This document shows positions 17,621 through 25,516 of a stretch of DNA of 62,097 nucleotides, piece by piece; the first letter of the stretch is position 1, and every line of letters starts with the position of its first letter. Source of the DNA: an uncultured Schlesneria sp. GTDB lineage: Bacteria; Planctomycetota; Planctomycetia; Planctomycetales; Planctomycetaceae. Made by a program: the position numbers and the translations under genes. The notes below the pieces were generated by a model that worked only from the letters and a program-made list of their open reading frames with translations, searched no databases and was not told the DNA's origin. The DNA lies in contig CAIOKO010000047.1 of NCBI GenBank assembly GCA_903858935.1, forward strand, positions 1-62,097, in the 5' to 3' direction.

Positions 17621-17868
17621 TTAAGTCGCTGAATCGTTCTTCCGTTCGCCTTTCAACGCAACGGCGCGCATCACTACTCCAACCGCCGCCATGCTCAGGC
17701 CGACAGGAATTGACAATACCAACAGGACGGTCAACCACAGTCCCGGCCATATCACATCCGTGAACAACGGAAAATGGTTACAAAAACAAAAGATCTTGTG
17801 AGTAGGATGATTGGCAAGTCCAATCCCCAGTAACTCAGTCTTTTACCGATCTTCTTCACACGCGGCAT
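17621..17868 (-). pseudogene. Frameshifted small membrane protein gene
   Basis: Reading the minus strand from the ATG at 17868 gives MPRVKKIGK and then the frame breaks at GGTAAAAGACTG. One base added to the A run restores an 82-codon reading frame that continues TELLGIGLANHPTHK, then a clear membrane segment IWPGLWLTVLLVLSIPVGLS, and a charged end ERKNDSAT before TAA at 17621. The restored protein looks genuinely coding. Either a real single-base deletion (pseudogene), a slippage site, or a sequencing error in the homopolymer. Confidence 0.55.
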
Positions 17869-17948
17869 CGCAGTCCCCCCCCCTATAGAATGAAGTGTCT
17901 GAATCTGGGTAGTCTTAAGCGATTTCACGGGAAGTTCAGGTGACATGA

Positions 17949-18479
17949 ATGTCGATTGCGATAGGTTATGCTGGCATTCTGGCAACTTTGGCGTCGCTAT
18001 TCATTCTACTTCTGATGCGAAAACGTCAACCGAAGAACAAACCTCTCGGCTGCCTGTGTGCGGTGATTGCGTTTCCCATACTGTTTATCCCACTCGTTCC
18101 GATGATTGATACGATGGGTACGTCCCGTGGGTTCGACCTGACGCTCACCGAGGTTAAAGCAAGTTGGTTGGGGCTGCAGCTTCCAAACGACGCTTCTCAT
18201 ATCACATTTCATCAACACTTCAACCAGGTCTGTTCGGTGGATTTTTCGATCGGCGAGAATGACTTTCTTGCCTGGTGCCACGAGAATCATTGGATTGCCG
18301 AACCGATCAAGACTAGCAGGCTGGTTCGTATCCTTGACAAGTCCTCTTCTGAAACGGGGCGTCATGTCGTCATGGAGGGTTATCATGCCATCGTGTTTCC
18401 CGAGAGTAAGGAAGGGGGAGCCAATGTTGTCTTTGACAAGCGGGCAGGGCGTGCATTCTATCGGTGGTACACATACTGA
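17949..18479 (+). CDS. Membrane protein of unknown function
   Basis: A 176-residue protein with two N-terminal membrane helices (about 5-23 and 33-54, separated by MRKRQPKNKPLG) and a soluble C-terminal domain of about 120 residues with HQHFNQVCSVDFSIGENDFLAWC. The domain after the helices probably faces the cell exterior or periplasm. I cannot name the family. The following gene starts 37 bases after this stop on the same strand, so the two may be co-transcribed. Confidence 0.7.
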   Translation: MSIAIGYAGILATLASLFILLLMRKRQPKNKPLGCLCAVIAFPILFIPLVPMIDTMGTSRGFDLTLTEVKASWLGLQLPNDASHITFHQHFNQVCSVDFSIGENDFLAWCHENHWIAEPIKTSRLVRILDKSSSETGRHVVMEGYHAIVFPESKEGGANVVFDKRAGRAFYRWYTY

Positions 18480-18515
18480 GTCGGCAGCGATTATCGGGTG
18501 AATTCGGAGGATTGT

Positions 18516-19079
18516 ATGGAAGCGGTGAAGATTGTCCTGCTGTGTATTGCGTCTGCCATCGTCTTCGGCATCCTTCACGATCAGGTGACGGCGAGGGTCT
18601 GCGTCGAGTATTTCACGATTGGCCACCCTGCCATTTTCAGCACCGATTCACCGACACTTCTTGCGCTCGGCTGGGGCGTCATCGCCACATGGTGGGTCGG
18701 TCTTCTTCTGGGCATTCCTCTGGCAATTGTTTCCCGACTCGGTTCGGGGCCGAAGTTCGACGCGGCTCATCTGATTCGTCCCTTGTGCAAACTGCTGGTG
18801 GTCATGTTCTGTGTCTCACTGGTCGCGGGTCTGATCGGCTACTTCGCGGCAAGACAGGGTGGTGTGTGGCTGCTGGAACCACTCCGGTCACGAGTTCCGG
18901 CTGAGAAGCATTCGGCGTTCCTCGCTGACCTCTGGGCACATCTCGCTGCGTATGGTGTCAGCGTTCTCGGCGGAATCACGATTTGTCGATGGGTCTTTTC
19001 GAGACGACGACAGATGGCGAAATCAGTTGGCAATCAGAATTTTCTCACCCCCGATCATCAAGCTCCGCAGATCGACTGA
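18516..19079 (+). CDS. Four-helix membrane protein of unknown function
   Basis: About 187 residues from the ATG at 18516, chosen because GGAGG lies 6 bases upstream; a GTG at 18498 is in frame but lacks this. Hydrophobic segments occur near residues 3-20, 43-70, 87-110 and 138-158, with an ARVCVEYFTIGHP loop after the first. The tail is Arg-rich then polar (SRRRQMAKSVG). No enzymatic motif. It may be an integral scaffold or an unrecognised transporter fragment; function unknown. Confidence 0.7.
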   Translation: MEAVKIVLLCIASAIVFGILHDQVTARVCVEYFTIGHPAIFSTDSPTLLALGWGVIATWWVGLLLGIPLAIVSRLGSGPKFDAAHLIRPLCKLLVVMFCVSLVAGLIGYFAARQGGVWLLEPLRSRVPAEKHSAFLADLWAHLAAYGVSVLGGITICRWVFSRRRQMAKSVGNQNFLTPDHQAPQID

Positions 19080-19119
19080 ACATTCTAGAACACATTGTCA
19101 GAGAAGGGAGGGCGACATC

Positions 19120-19623
19120 ATGAGTGAGTTTTTCAAATTCTTGATTCGCTTTTCCCATGGTTGGAGACGGAAGATCGGGTTGTCGCTACTTCTGATTTCG
19201 TGCGTGTTGATGGGGGGGTGGTTGAGAAGCGTTTTTGTCGCTGACTCCATCGCTTGGACCAGCGGTTCGAACGCCAGCGACGATATCATGTCGGCGGAAC
19301 AAAATCTGACGTGGCAGACAACTTATGATATCAAAGGGATGCTCCCAACGATGGTTCCGGTGTGGCACAGCAGTGCACTCGATTTTTCCATTGTTGACGA
19401 TGCCGCTGATCAGCCGGTATGGCGATGGCGTTTTCTTGGATTTGAAGCGGGAGAATTTACAACCCAAATGACGGGAGACTCTTCTCACGGTTCATTTTGC
19501 TCAATTCCCTATTGGTCCGTCACCGTTCCACTGACACTCGTCTCACTTTGGTTTTTGCTTTCCAAACCTCGCCCAGTAAATCAAAAGAATTTCACTGAAC
19601 TTGACGCAAAAGAGGGAGGGTGA
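19120..19623 (+). CDS. Small two-pass membrane protein, GEFF family (intact copy 2)
   Basis: 167 residues from the ATG at 19120 (MSEFFKFL), preceded by GGGAGGG. It shares the family layout: WRRKIG, a first helix ending GGWLRS, a polar central domain, then IPYWSVTVPLTLVSLWFLL and VNQKN. Identity to copy 1 is concentrated in the two membrane ends; the central domain differs greatly, as if it were the variable functional part. An in-frame reading extends upstream to 18859 but overlaps the previous gene and is not credible. Confidence 0.75.
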   Translation: MSEFFKFLIRFSHGWRRKIGLSLLLISCVLMGGWLRSVFVADSIAWTSGSNASDDIMSAEQNLTWQTTYDIKGMLPTMVPVWHSSALDFSIVDDAADQPVWRWRFLGFEAGEFTTQMTGDSSHGSFCSIPYWSVTVPLTLVSLWFLLSKPRPVNQKNFTELDAKEGG

Positions 19624-19626
19624 ATC

Positions 19627-20160
19627 ATGGGGGAGTTTTTTCGGGGTTGGAAAAGAAAAGTTGGCGTCGTGACGCTCGTGATGGCGTGCGTCTTGGTGGC
19701 AGGGTGAGTGAGAAGTTTTACCACGCTGGACATGGTCGTGATTCCCATCTCACGGCCAGAGGCGATTGAGTTCTCGTCGTTGCGAACCAAGTTGTGTCTG
19801 ATGAGACGTTCTGAGTCCCTTGACTTGAGTTGTGAGTCGAGCCGGGTCGAGAAAGCCTCGGATCATTACTTGAGTTACCTTTCGGCAGATTGAAGCCGTC
19901 ACGTCTGTGGCCTGAGACTGTTCTCCAATCTTCATGCCATTTTTGCAAAGACTGCTGGGATTGTCGTGTCGTACTGGATGCTTGTCGTACCTTTGACCAT
20001 TTCGTCATTTTGGCTGTTGCTTTCAACCGTCCAAATATCGAATCAATGGTTAATCATTAACCCGCATGCCAATGAATTAGAGGAAAAGCAAAATCAACAA
20101 TTTGTCGAGAACAGCAAATCGTCGAATAAATCGCAACCAAATGAAAACGAGAAGCTCTGA
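19627..20160 (+). pseudogene. Broken GEFF-family gene (copy 3)
   Basis: Starts MGEFFRGWKRKVGVV three bases after copy 2 ends. At the conserved W of the AGWVRS motif the codon is TGA instead of TGG (AG-stop-VRS). After the stop the same frame continues to a second stop at about 19893, then the family's C-terminal helix VSYWMLVVPLTISSFWLLL appears in another frame from about 19900 to the stop at 20160, with a Gln/Asn-rich tail. One nonsense change plus at least one frameshift mark it as a pseudogene. Confidence 0.75.
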
Positions 20161-20556
20161 CGACTTTGGCAGTTGCCCGTAGTCCAAAGGGAACTCGACA
20201 CAGGTATGTGCCAAACCGCTTGCAGAGAACCGAAAACGAAAAAAGAAGGATTGGAACACTTATCTGCACTCATTTACGCTAATAAGAAAATTCAAAACAG
20301 GCGACTTATGGGACATGTCGGTCAGGTGTTCGGCCAAAAGCTCTGGCAGGGCGGGGAACCGGATTCGTAGGGTTCACCCGATAAAACTGGAGAGAAGTGT
20401 GCTTGTTGGGGCCGGAAAACTAAAAAACTCTCGGGAAAACCGGTCTGGTCTTGGTTAAAATCTTTCGCTAGGATTCGCGCTTCGCCGGGCTGGACGGATG
20501 AATGTCCGTTCGCGGTTCCGTGTGTCGATCATGGATGACTGACGCTACCGTTCAGG
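20161..20556. other. 396-base intergenic region
   Basis: Only a weak short reading frame (20173-20370) with no similarity and poor start context. I see no RNA gene or strong hairpin. The last part should carry the promoter of the 20557 gene. Confidence 0.4.
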
Positions 20557-21708
20557 ATGAACGCTCCCATCATGCGACAGAATTTTCGAATCCCATTCGT
20601 ATTGTTGACAGTCTGTTCACTTCTGAGCACGGCCTCGACGCTGTTTGCCCAGCAGGGAAAACGACCAGACCCGTCCGCTAAGAATAGCCAGCCGACAGGC
20701 AAGGCGACCCTTTCGAATTCCGCCGTGCCGACAAAGTCGGCGGCTGACAATTCACAAGCAAGTCCAACTGCAGAGAAGAGGCCGCGCCCGGCTCCTCAAG
20801 ATCTGGAGAAAGATCCGGAGATCGACAAGCTCGATCCAAAACTGGAAAAGATTCTGATCGATTGGGAAGCTCATTCGTCCAAGATCAAATCGCTGCAAGG
20901 AAAGCATATTCGCAAGGAATTCATCAAGACATTTGCGGTCGAGAAAGTTTCCGAAGGGCAATTCTTCCTGGAAACCCCCGATAAAGGCCGGATCGACATG
21001 ATCGCGAAGCCAATTGCTAAGGGAGCAGTCGCCTCGAGAAAAGATTACTCGCTCGAAAAAGGTTCCTCGGAGCGTTGGATTTGTACGGGGGAAGAAATCC
21101 TTGCGTTTAACGAAGACGACAAGACTTATAGCCGTGAGGTTCTTCCGGCTTCCATGCGAGGCAAAAACATTGTCCACAGTCCGCTTCCATTCCTGTTCGG
21201 CATGAAGGCGGACGAGGCGAAACAGCGATTCAATCTGAAACTGGTCGGGTTCAACAAGGATAATACGGCAGTTCAGATTCAAGCGATTCCGCGCATGGAT
21301 TCTGACCGTCAGAATTATAGTGAAGCCGCGATTATGCTTGATTTAAAGCGATTCGTTCCCAACGCGGTGCGGTTGTTAGACCCGAATGGAATCGAAACGG
21401 TTTACATTTTCGAAGGGGTCAAAATTAACGACAGTGGTTTCTGGCAAGAGTTAAAAACCAAGTTCAGCGGCGATCCGTATCATCCCAGTCTGAAGGGATA
21501 TAAGCTGCAAATCTCGAACGATATTCAGCCGGCAAGCAACACAGAGCCTGCTGGCTCCAAAGCGGGAAACAGGGGAAGCCAGGCCAACCCTTCCGGCAGT
21601 CCAGCGGGTCGAGGGACAACTTCAAAGCCGGACGCCGATGAAACACCGGCCGAGCGACCAAAGACGACTCGGACCTCGAGTGCAAATCCACCGTCAATGA
21701 AACGTTGA
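20557..21708 (+). CDS. Exported planctomycete protein, TIGR03009-like
   Basis: A 383-residue protein with a signal peptide (about 1-31, ending STLFAQQ), a Pro/Ser/Lys linker, then a domain of about 210 residues starting DPKLEKILIDWEAHSSKIKSL and including GRIDMIAK and FLFGMKADEAKQRF. This resembles the planctomycete-specific TIGR03009 domain (recalled, not searched), whose beta-rich layout is similar to the LolA/LolB-type lipoprotein carriers. The tail is low-complexity Ser/Pro/Thr. A second ATG at codon 6 is also possible. Role unknown; it is probably periplasmic. Confidence 0.8.
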   Translation: MNAPIMRQNFRIPFVLLTVCSLLSTASTLFAQQGKRPDPSAKNSQPTGKATLSNSAVPTKSAADNSQASPTAEKRPRPAPQDLEKDPEIDKLDPKLEKILIDWEAHSSKIKSLQGKHIRKEFIKTFAVEKVSEGQFFLETPDKGRIDMIAKPIAKGAVASRKDYSLEKGSSERWICTGEEILAFNEDDKTYSREVLPASMRGKNIVHSPLPFLFGMKADEAKQRFNLKLVGFNKDNTAVQIQAIPRMDSDRQNYSEAAIMLDLKRFVPNAVRLLDPNGIETVYIFEGVKINDSGFWQELKTKFSGDPYHPSLKGYKLQISNDIQPASNTEPAGSKAGNRGSQANPSGSPAGRGTTSKPDADETPAERPKTTRTSSANPPSMKR

Positions 21709-22015
21709 TCAGGTTGATTGCGTTTCGCTGTCTTGAGACGTTTCGTGACGTGATACTCCGACATTGTCTGTCGTTGTGATGTGAATCAGGCGAGCGATCT
21801 GCCTTAGCAACGGTTTTCCGTCGCTGACGAAAAAGAGAGGTGTCGGCTGCAGGCAGACACTTCGAAAACGGAAATCCTCTCTGTGTGAACCGTTGACGCT
21901 GTCGCATTGGATGGTATCGTGGCAACAGCCCGATCATCGTGCCCGTTCCCGCCGCGATGATTCCTGTTGGCGGATGCCGGGAATACATTCCACGATGAAG
22001 AATCGTGAGGAGTCA
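21709..22015. other. 307-base intergenic region
   Basis: No gene, RNA or strong hairpin recognised. The end holds the GAGGAG ribosome-binding site of the SET-domain gene. Confidence 0.4.
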
Positions 22016-22480
22016 ATGGACATGACGTCTGTGGTTGAATCTTTGGTTCGCGTTGGAAAAGTTCCGTTTGGTAAAGGCGTATTCGCTCGTCAAGACATTC
22101 CTCAAGGAACAGTCATCGGACAAGTCGAGGGGCGGGTGATTGACGATCCCAATTACGCCACGTCGTATTGCATTGATTTAGGGGGATCGCTTTCACTGGA
22201 ACCACGTGCTCCGTTTCGGTTCCTGAATCACTGCTGTACCCCCAACAGCACATTGTGTATTTCCGAAGTGACGTACGAGGACGGTAGCCCGGCTCCTTCG
22301 GAAGTCACGATCGAAGCGCTGATGGATATTCCCAAGGGAGCGGAACTGACAATCGACTACCAGTGGGCGGCACATGGAGCAATCAAATGTCTCTGTGGCA
22401 GTCCAAAGTGTCGAGGCTGGGTTGTTGCCGAAGAAGAATTACCGAAATTGCTGAAGTCCAAGAGGCGCAAGGCAAAATAG
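22016..22480 (+). CDS. Short SET-domain protein (putative lysine methyltransferase)
   Basis: 154 residues from the ATG at 22016, set by GAGGAG five bases upstream; a longer frame to 21893 has no similarity. SET motifs in order: GKGVFARQDIPQGTVIG, FRFLNHCCTPN (the NHxC pseudoknot motif), ELTIDYQW, and a post-SET CLCGSPKCRGW zinc-binding Cys cluster that helps form the active site. All signature residues are present, so a SAM-dependent protein lysine methyltransferase is likely. Such proteins are common in eukaryotes and sporadic in bacteria. The substrate is unknown. Confidence 0.87.
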   Translation: MDMTSVVESLVRVGKVPFGKGVFARQDIPQGTVIGQVEGRVIDDPNYATSYCIDLGGSLSLEPRAPFRFLNHCCTPNSTLCISEVTYEDGSPAPSEVTIEALMDIPKGAELTIDYQWAAHGAIKCLCGSPKCRGWVVAEEELPKLLKSKRRKAK

Positions 22481-22606
22481 GGCTAGGGGTGTGAAGCAGG
22501 CGGGTTCAAGGCATCTGCGACTTTGTCGGTTCCGACGGAATTCGCTTTCATCGCAAAATCCTGAAAGCTCAGGCTCATTCTCGGGGCCCAACGAGGAAAT
22601 TGCATC

Positions 22607-23638
22607 ATGCATTGCATCGCCAGTCGCCTGGTTTGTTTGGTATTTATTTTCGTTTTGTCCGTCCGTTGTTTGGACGGAGCCCAATATTCCGTCACGGAAA
22701 CCGACGATGAGATTCGTCTGGAAACGTCTGAACTAGCTGCAGGAATTCGCAAGCGAGGCTATGTCACCGGCGTCAAAGCTCAGTCTTTCGTCGATAAGAA
22801 AACCGGCGCAAAGGACCTGGGATTCGGGCTCGATATTGCCGACTGGATCATGGAGCCAGGGAGCGATGAAGCGTATCGGGATCAGCTGGAGCAGGCGGGT
22901 CACAAGGAATTGATCTACACGTTTGGCAACGAGTATCACGGGAAAACGCCGAAACGCAGTGTCGAAGGTCCGCAGATTTGCACTCAAGCAAAAGAGTTGG
23001 CGCCAGAAGTCATTCGTGGTCCGAACTTCATTGCCGTCCGTCAGACATTTCGATATCGAACTGCAGCTCCTGGAAAAAATATTGGTTCATTATGGACCCA
23101 GGTGATGGTCTTTCCTGAAGGGAAGCGGTACTTCATTTCAATGCAGCGAATCGACGCAGTTAACAGCAGCGAGGCGATGTTCCTGCGAATTGACATGCCA
23201 GGCCATATTCAGCACAAGAATGGCGACAGCTTCAGCGAAGTCTATCTGAGCTATTGCGGTCGTATTCCCTCCCAAGAGTTTTCGAAGAACTTTGCTCCCG
23301 ATGAACGATTCAACTATCGCCGTGGCGAAACTCCTGTTCCTGATCGAATGATTCGTGGCTATCAGATTCGCGACTTGCAATCAGGGAGCACGGGGCCGTG
23401 GCTTGTGGGAATGACGCTTGACCCCGGTGTTGTCTCGGAAGCATGGTGTCATCAACGGGGCTATGTTTGTCTGATTGAAGAGTTTAATGGGCGCCCTGTG
23501 AAAGCGGGTGAGTCCTTCAGTGCCGCGTTTATTGTCGGTTATTTCGACAATATCGAAGAAATGCACGCAGTTTATGATGCTCATAAAGGTCATACTGGTC
23601 TGAAAGTCGACGCAAAGACCTGGATGCTGACGAAGTGA
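22607..23638 (+). CDS. Exported protein of unknown function
   Basis: A 343-residue protein with a short signal peptide (about 1-25, ending RCLDGAQ) and GAGGAA eight bases before the ATG. The body is beta-rich with GGFGL-like and repeated aromatic motifs (ADWIMEPG, YHGKTPKR, LWTQVMVFPEGKRYF, MFLRIDMPGHIQHKNG). The pattern suggests a sugar mutarotase-like or carbohydrate-binding beta sandwich, but I recognise no family and this is inference. The next gene, PPK2, starts 46 bases downstream. Confidence 0.7.
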   Translation: MHCIASRLVCLVFIFVLSVRCLDGAQYSVTETDDEIRLETSELAAGIRKRGYVTGVKAQSFVDKKTGAKDLGFGLDIADWIMEPGSDEAYRDQLEQAGHKELIYTFGNEYHGKTPKRSVEGPQICTQAKELAPEVIRGPNFIAVRQTFRYRTAAPGKNIGSLWTQVMVFPEGKRYFISMQRIDAVNSSEAMFLRIDMPGHIQHKNGDSFSEVYLSYCGRIPSQEFSKNFAPDERFNYRRGETPVPDRMIRGYQIRDLQSGSTGPWLVGMTLDPGVVSEAWCHQRGYVCLIEEFNGRPVKAGESFSAAFIVGYFDNIEEMHAVYDAHKGHTGLKVDAKTWMLTK

Positions 23639-23684
23639 ATCCACGGTCGGATTTGCTTCGGCATAACCTGGTTCAGGAGTCGCG

Positions 23685-24590
23685 ATGCTGCTAAATCTGT
23701 CTGATGTCATCGAAATGTGTCGTGTACCCGAAGACAAGAAGATTCGGCTCAAGGATTACCATCCGAACTGGGAAGCAGAAGGGGCCGGAACAGCGACTGA
23801 GCGGTTGCGCGAGGCTCGTCGGTTGCTGGTTGAAGATGTCCAGGAACTCGAGAGCTCGCAAGAGCTATTATACGCAGCCAATTCGTGGTCGGTGCTGGTC
23901 ATCATTCAGGCGATGGATGCCGCCGGGAAAGATAGTACGATCAAACATGTCATGACGGGTGTCAATCCTGAAGGGGTTAAGGTGGTCAGTTTCAAGCAGC
24001 CCTCGGCGGAGGAACTGGATCATGACTACCTGTGGCGTTGTTCCAGGGAACTACCAGAAAGGGGACAGATCGGTCTCTTCAATCGTTCCTATTACGAGGA
24101 AGTTCTTGTGGTAAAAGTTCACCCTGAACTTGTTGCAAAACAGCGAATACCCGGGGCTAATCCCGGCGAAAAATCCTTCTGGAAATCGCGCTACAAGGAG
24201 ATCAACCAGTTCGAGCGACGTCTCACTCGCAATGGCACTCGAATCATCAAGTTTTTCCTGAATGTTTCGAAGGATGAGCAGAAGCGGCGCTTTCTTGCTC
24301 GGATTGACGATCCGACGAAGAACTGGAAGTTTTCGCCGGGTGATCTGGTCGAGCGGACTTACTGGGATGAATACATGTCGGCTTACGAGCAGATGTTGAA
24401 TGCCACGAGCACAACTTCAGCCCCCTGGTTTATCATTCCCGCCGATCAAAAGGCGACAACTCACCTGCTGGTGGCGAAAATTCTGTCGAGCGAAATCCGA
24501 AAGTTAAACTTGAAGTTTCCTGCGTTGACCGCATCGCAGCATGAAGCACTGATTGAGTGTAAGGCTCGGCTGGAAGCAGAAGCAGACTGA
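23685..24590 (+). CDS. ppk2: Polyphosphate kinase 2 family protein
   Basis: A 301-residue PPK2-family enzyme that transfers phosphate between polyphosphate and a nucleotide. Walker A lies in IQAMDAAGKDSTIKHVM (about 77-86). FNRSYYEEVLVVKVHPE and the lid segment RFLARIDDPTKNWKFSPGD are typical. Single-domain length fits class I or III enzymes that regenerate NDP/NTP. AGGAG lies five bases before the ATG. The next gene, a lipase, starts 64 bases after; no functional link is obvious. Confidence 0.93.
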   Translation: MLLNLSDVIEMCRVPEDKKIRLKDYHPNWEAEGAGTATERLREARRLLVEDVQELESSQELLYAANSWSVLVIIQAMDAAGKDSTIKHVMTGVNPEGVKVVSFKQPSAEELDHDYLWRCSRELPERGQIGLFNRSYYEEVLVVKVHPELVAKQRIPGANPGEKSFWKSRYKEINQFERRLTRNGTRIIKFFLNVSKDEQKRRFLARIDDPTKNWKFSPGDLVERTYWDEYMSAYEQMLNATSTTSAPWFIIPADQKATTHLLVAKILSSEIRKLNLKFPALTASQHEALIECKARLEAEAD

Positions 24591-24654
24591 GGTTGATAAG
24601 CTAGGTAATTGCTCAACTTCTGCGTCAATCAAAGCGAAAAGTGAAAGTGGACTG

Positions 24655-25515
24655 ATGCGACTGGAATCGCAAATTGTAAAAGCTCGAGACGGGGTTGAAC
24701 TGTTTGTTCGAAGTTATTGGCCAGATCAACCTGATCCTGGTCGAGTCCTATATTGGGTACATGGTCTGGGGGAACATGGGGGCCGACATACTCATGTTGC
24801 CGAAGTGCTTGCAGAAAACGGCTGGCGCATGATCGTGGCGGATTTAAGGGGACATGGTCGGTCAGGCGGAGTTCCTACCTACGTCAAGTCCTTCAATGAC
24901 TATGCAGCCGATATCGCCACCATTTGGGGGCAACTCGGCTTAAATGATGCCCCGCCGGTATTGCTGGGTCACAGCATGGGTGGGCTTGTTGCGGTCAGGA
25001 CGGTGCAAACGGGAAGTGTACAACCATCGGCGCTTGTTCTTTCTTCTCCCTTATTGGGTTTAAAACTTCGGGTGAACCCAGTGACTGTGATGATTGGTCG
25101 GATACTCGTCAATTTTCATCCGACGGTTCGTTTTTCCAATGGCATCGATCCTGCGAATATGACTCGTGATTCCGAATTCGCGTCGCAGCGGCGCGGTGAT
25201 ATTTTGATTAACAAGACGGTGACCGCCGGCTGGTTCATCGCGATGCAGTCGGCCCTTAAAGCCGCGAAACAGGATGCCTCGAAAGTCTCTCTTCCTGTCT
25301 TGGCGTTACAAGGGGGCGATGATCGGACAACTGATCCTGTCGCACTGTCAGACTGGTGGGATCACATTCAATCGACCGAGAAGAAACTGATCGTCTTTCC
25401 CAACCACGTTCACGAATTGTTTTTTGAGCCAGATTGGCGTGCGACAACGCTACAAATGTTAAACTGGCTGGAAGAACAACGGGACCGAAAAATCGCGACA
25501 GCCAGTGTTAGGTAA
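24655..25515 (+). CDS. Alpha/beta hydrolase (monoacylglycerol lipase/lysophospholipase type)
   Basis: 286 residues from the ATG at 24655; an in-frame start at 24553 would overlap the PPK2 gene and lacks support. Hydrolase_4/S33 signatures: YWVHGLGEHGGRH (oxyanion), GHSMGG nucleophile Ser107, Asp in GGDDRTTDP (about 222-227) and His in PNHVHELFFE (251 or 253). There is no signal peptide, so it is cytoplasmic. It fits monoacylglycerol lipases rather than esterases of drug-like substrates. The next gene starts 1 base after its TAA, so the pair is likely co-transcribed. Confidence 0.87.
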   Translation: MRLESQIVKARDGVELFVRSYWPDQPDPGRVLYWVHGLGEHGGRHTHVAEVLAENGWRMIVADLRGHGRSGGVPTYVKSFNDYAADIATIWGQLGLNDAPPVLLGHSMGGLVAVRTVQTGSVQPSALVLSSPLLGLKLRVNPVTVMIGRILVNFHPTVRFSNGIDPANMTRDSEFASQRRGDILINKTVTAGWFIAMQSALKAAKQDASKVSLPVLALQGGDDRTTDPVALSDWWDHIQSTEKKLIVFPNHVHELFFEPDWRATTLQMLNWLEEQRDRKIATASVR

Positions 25516-25516
25516 A

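Noticed and set aside
18859-19119. Long N-terminal extension of the second GEFF-family protein
   Set aside because: It overlaps the preceding gene in another frame and all family members begin at the MxEFF start.
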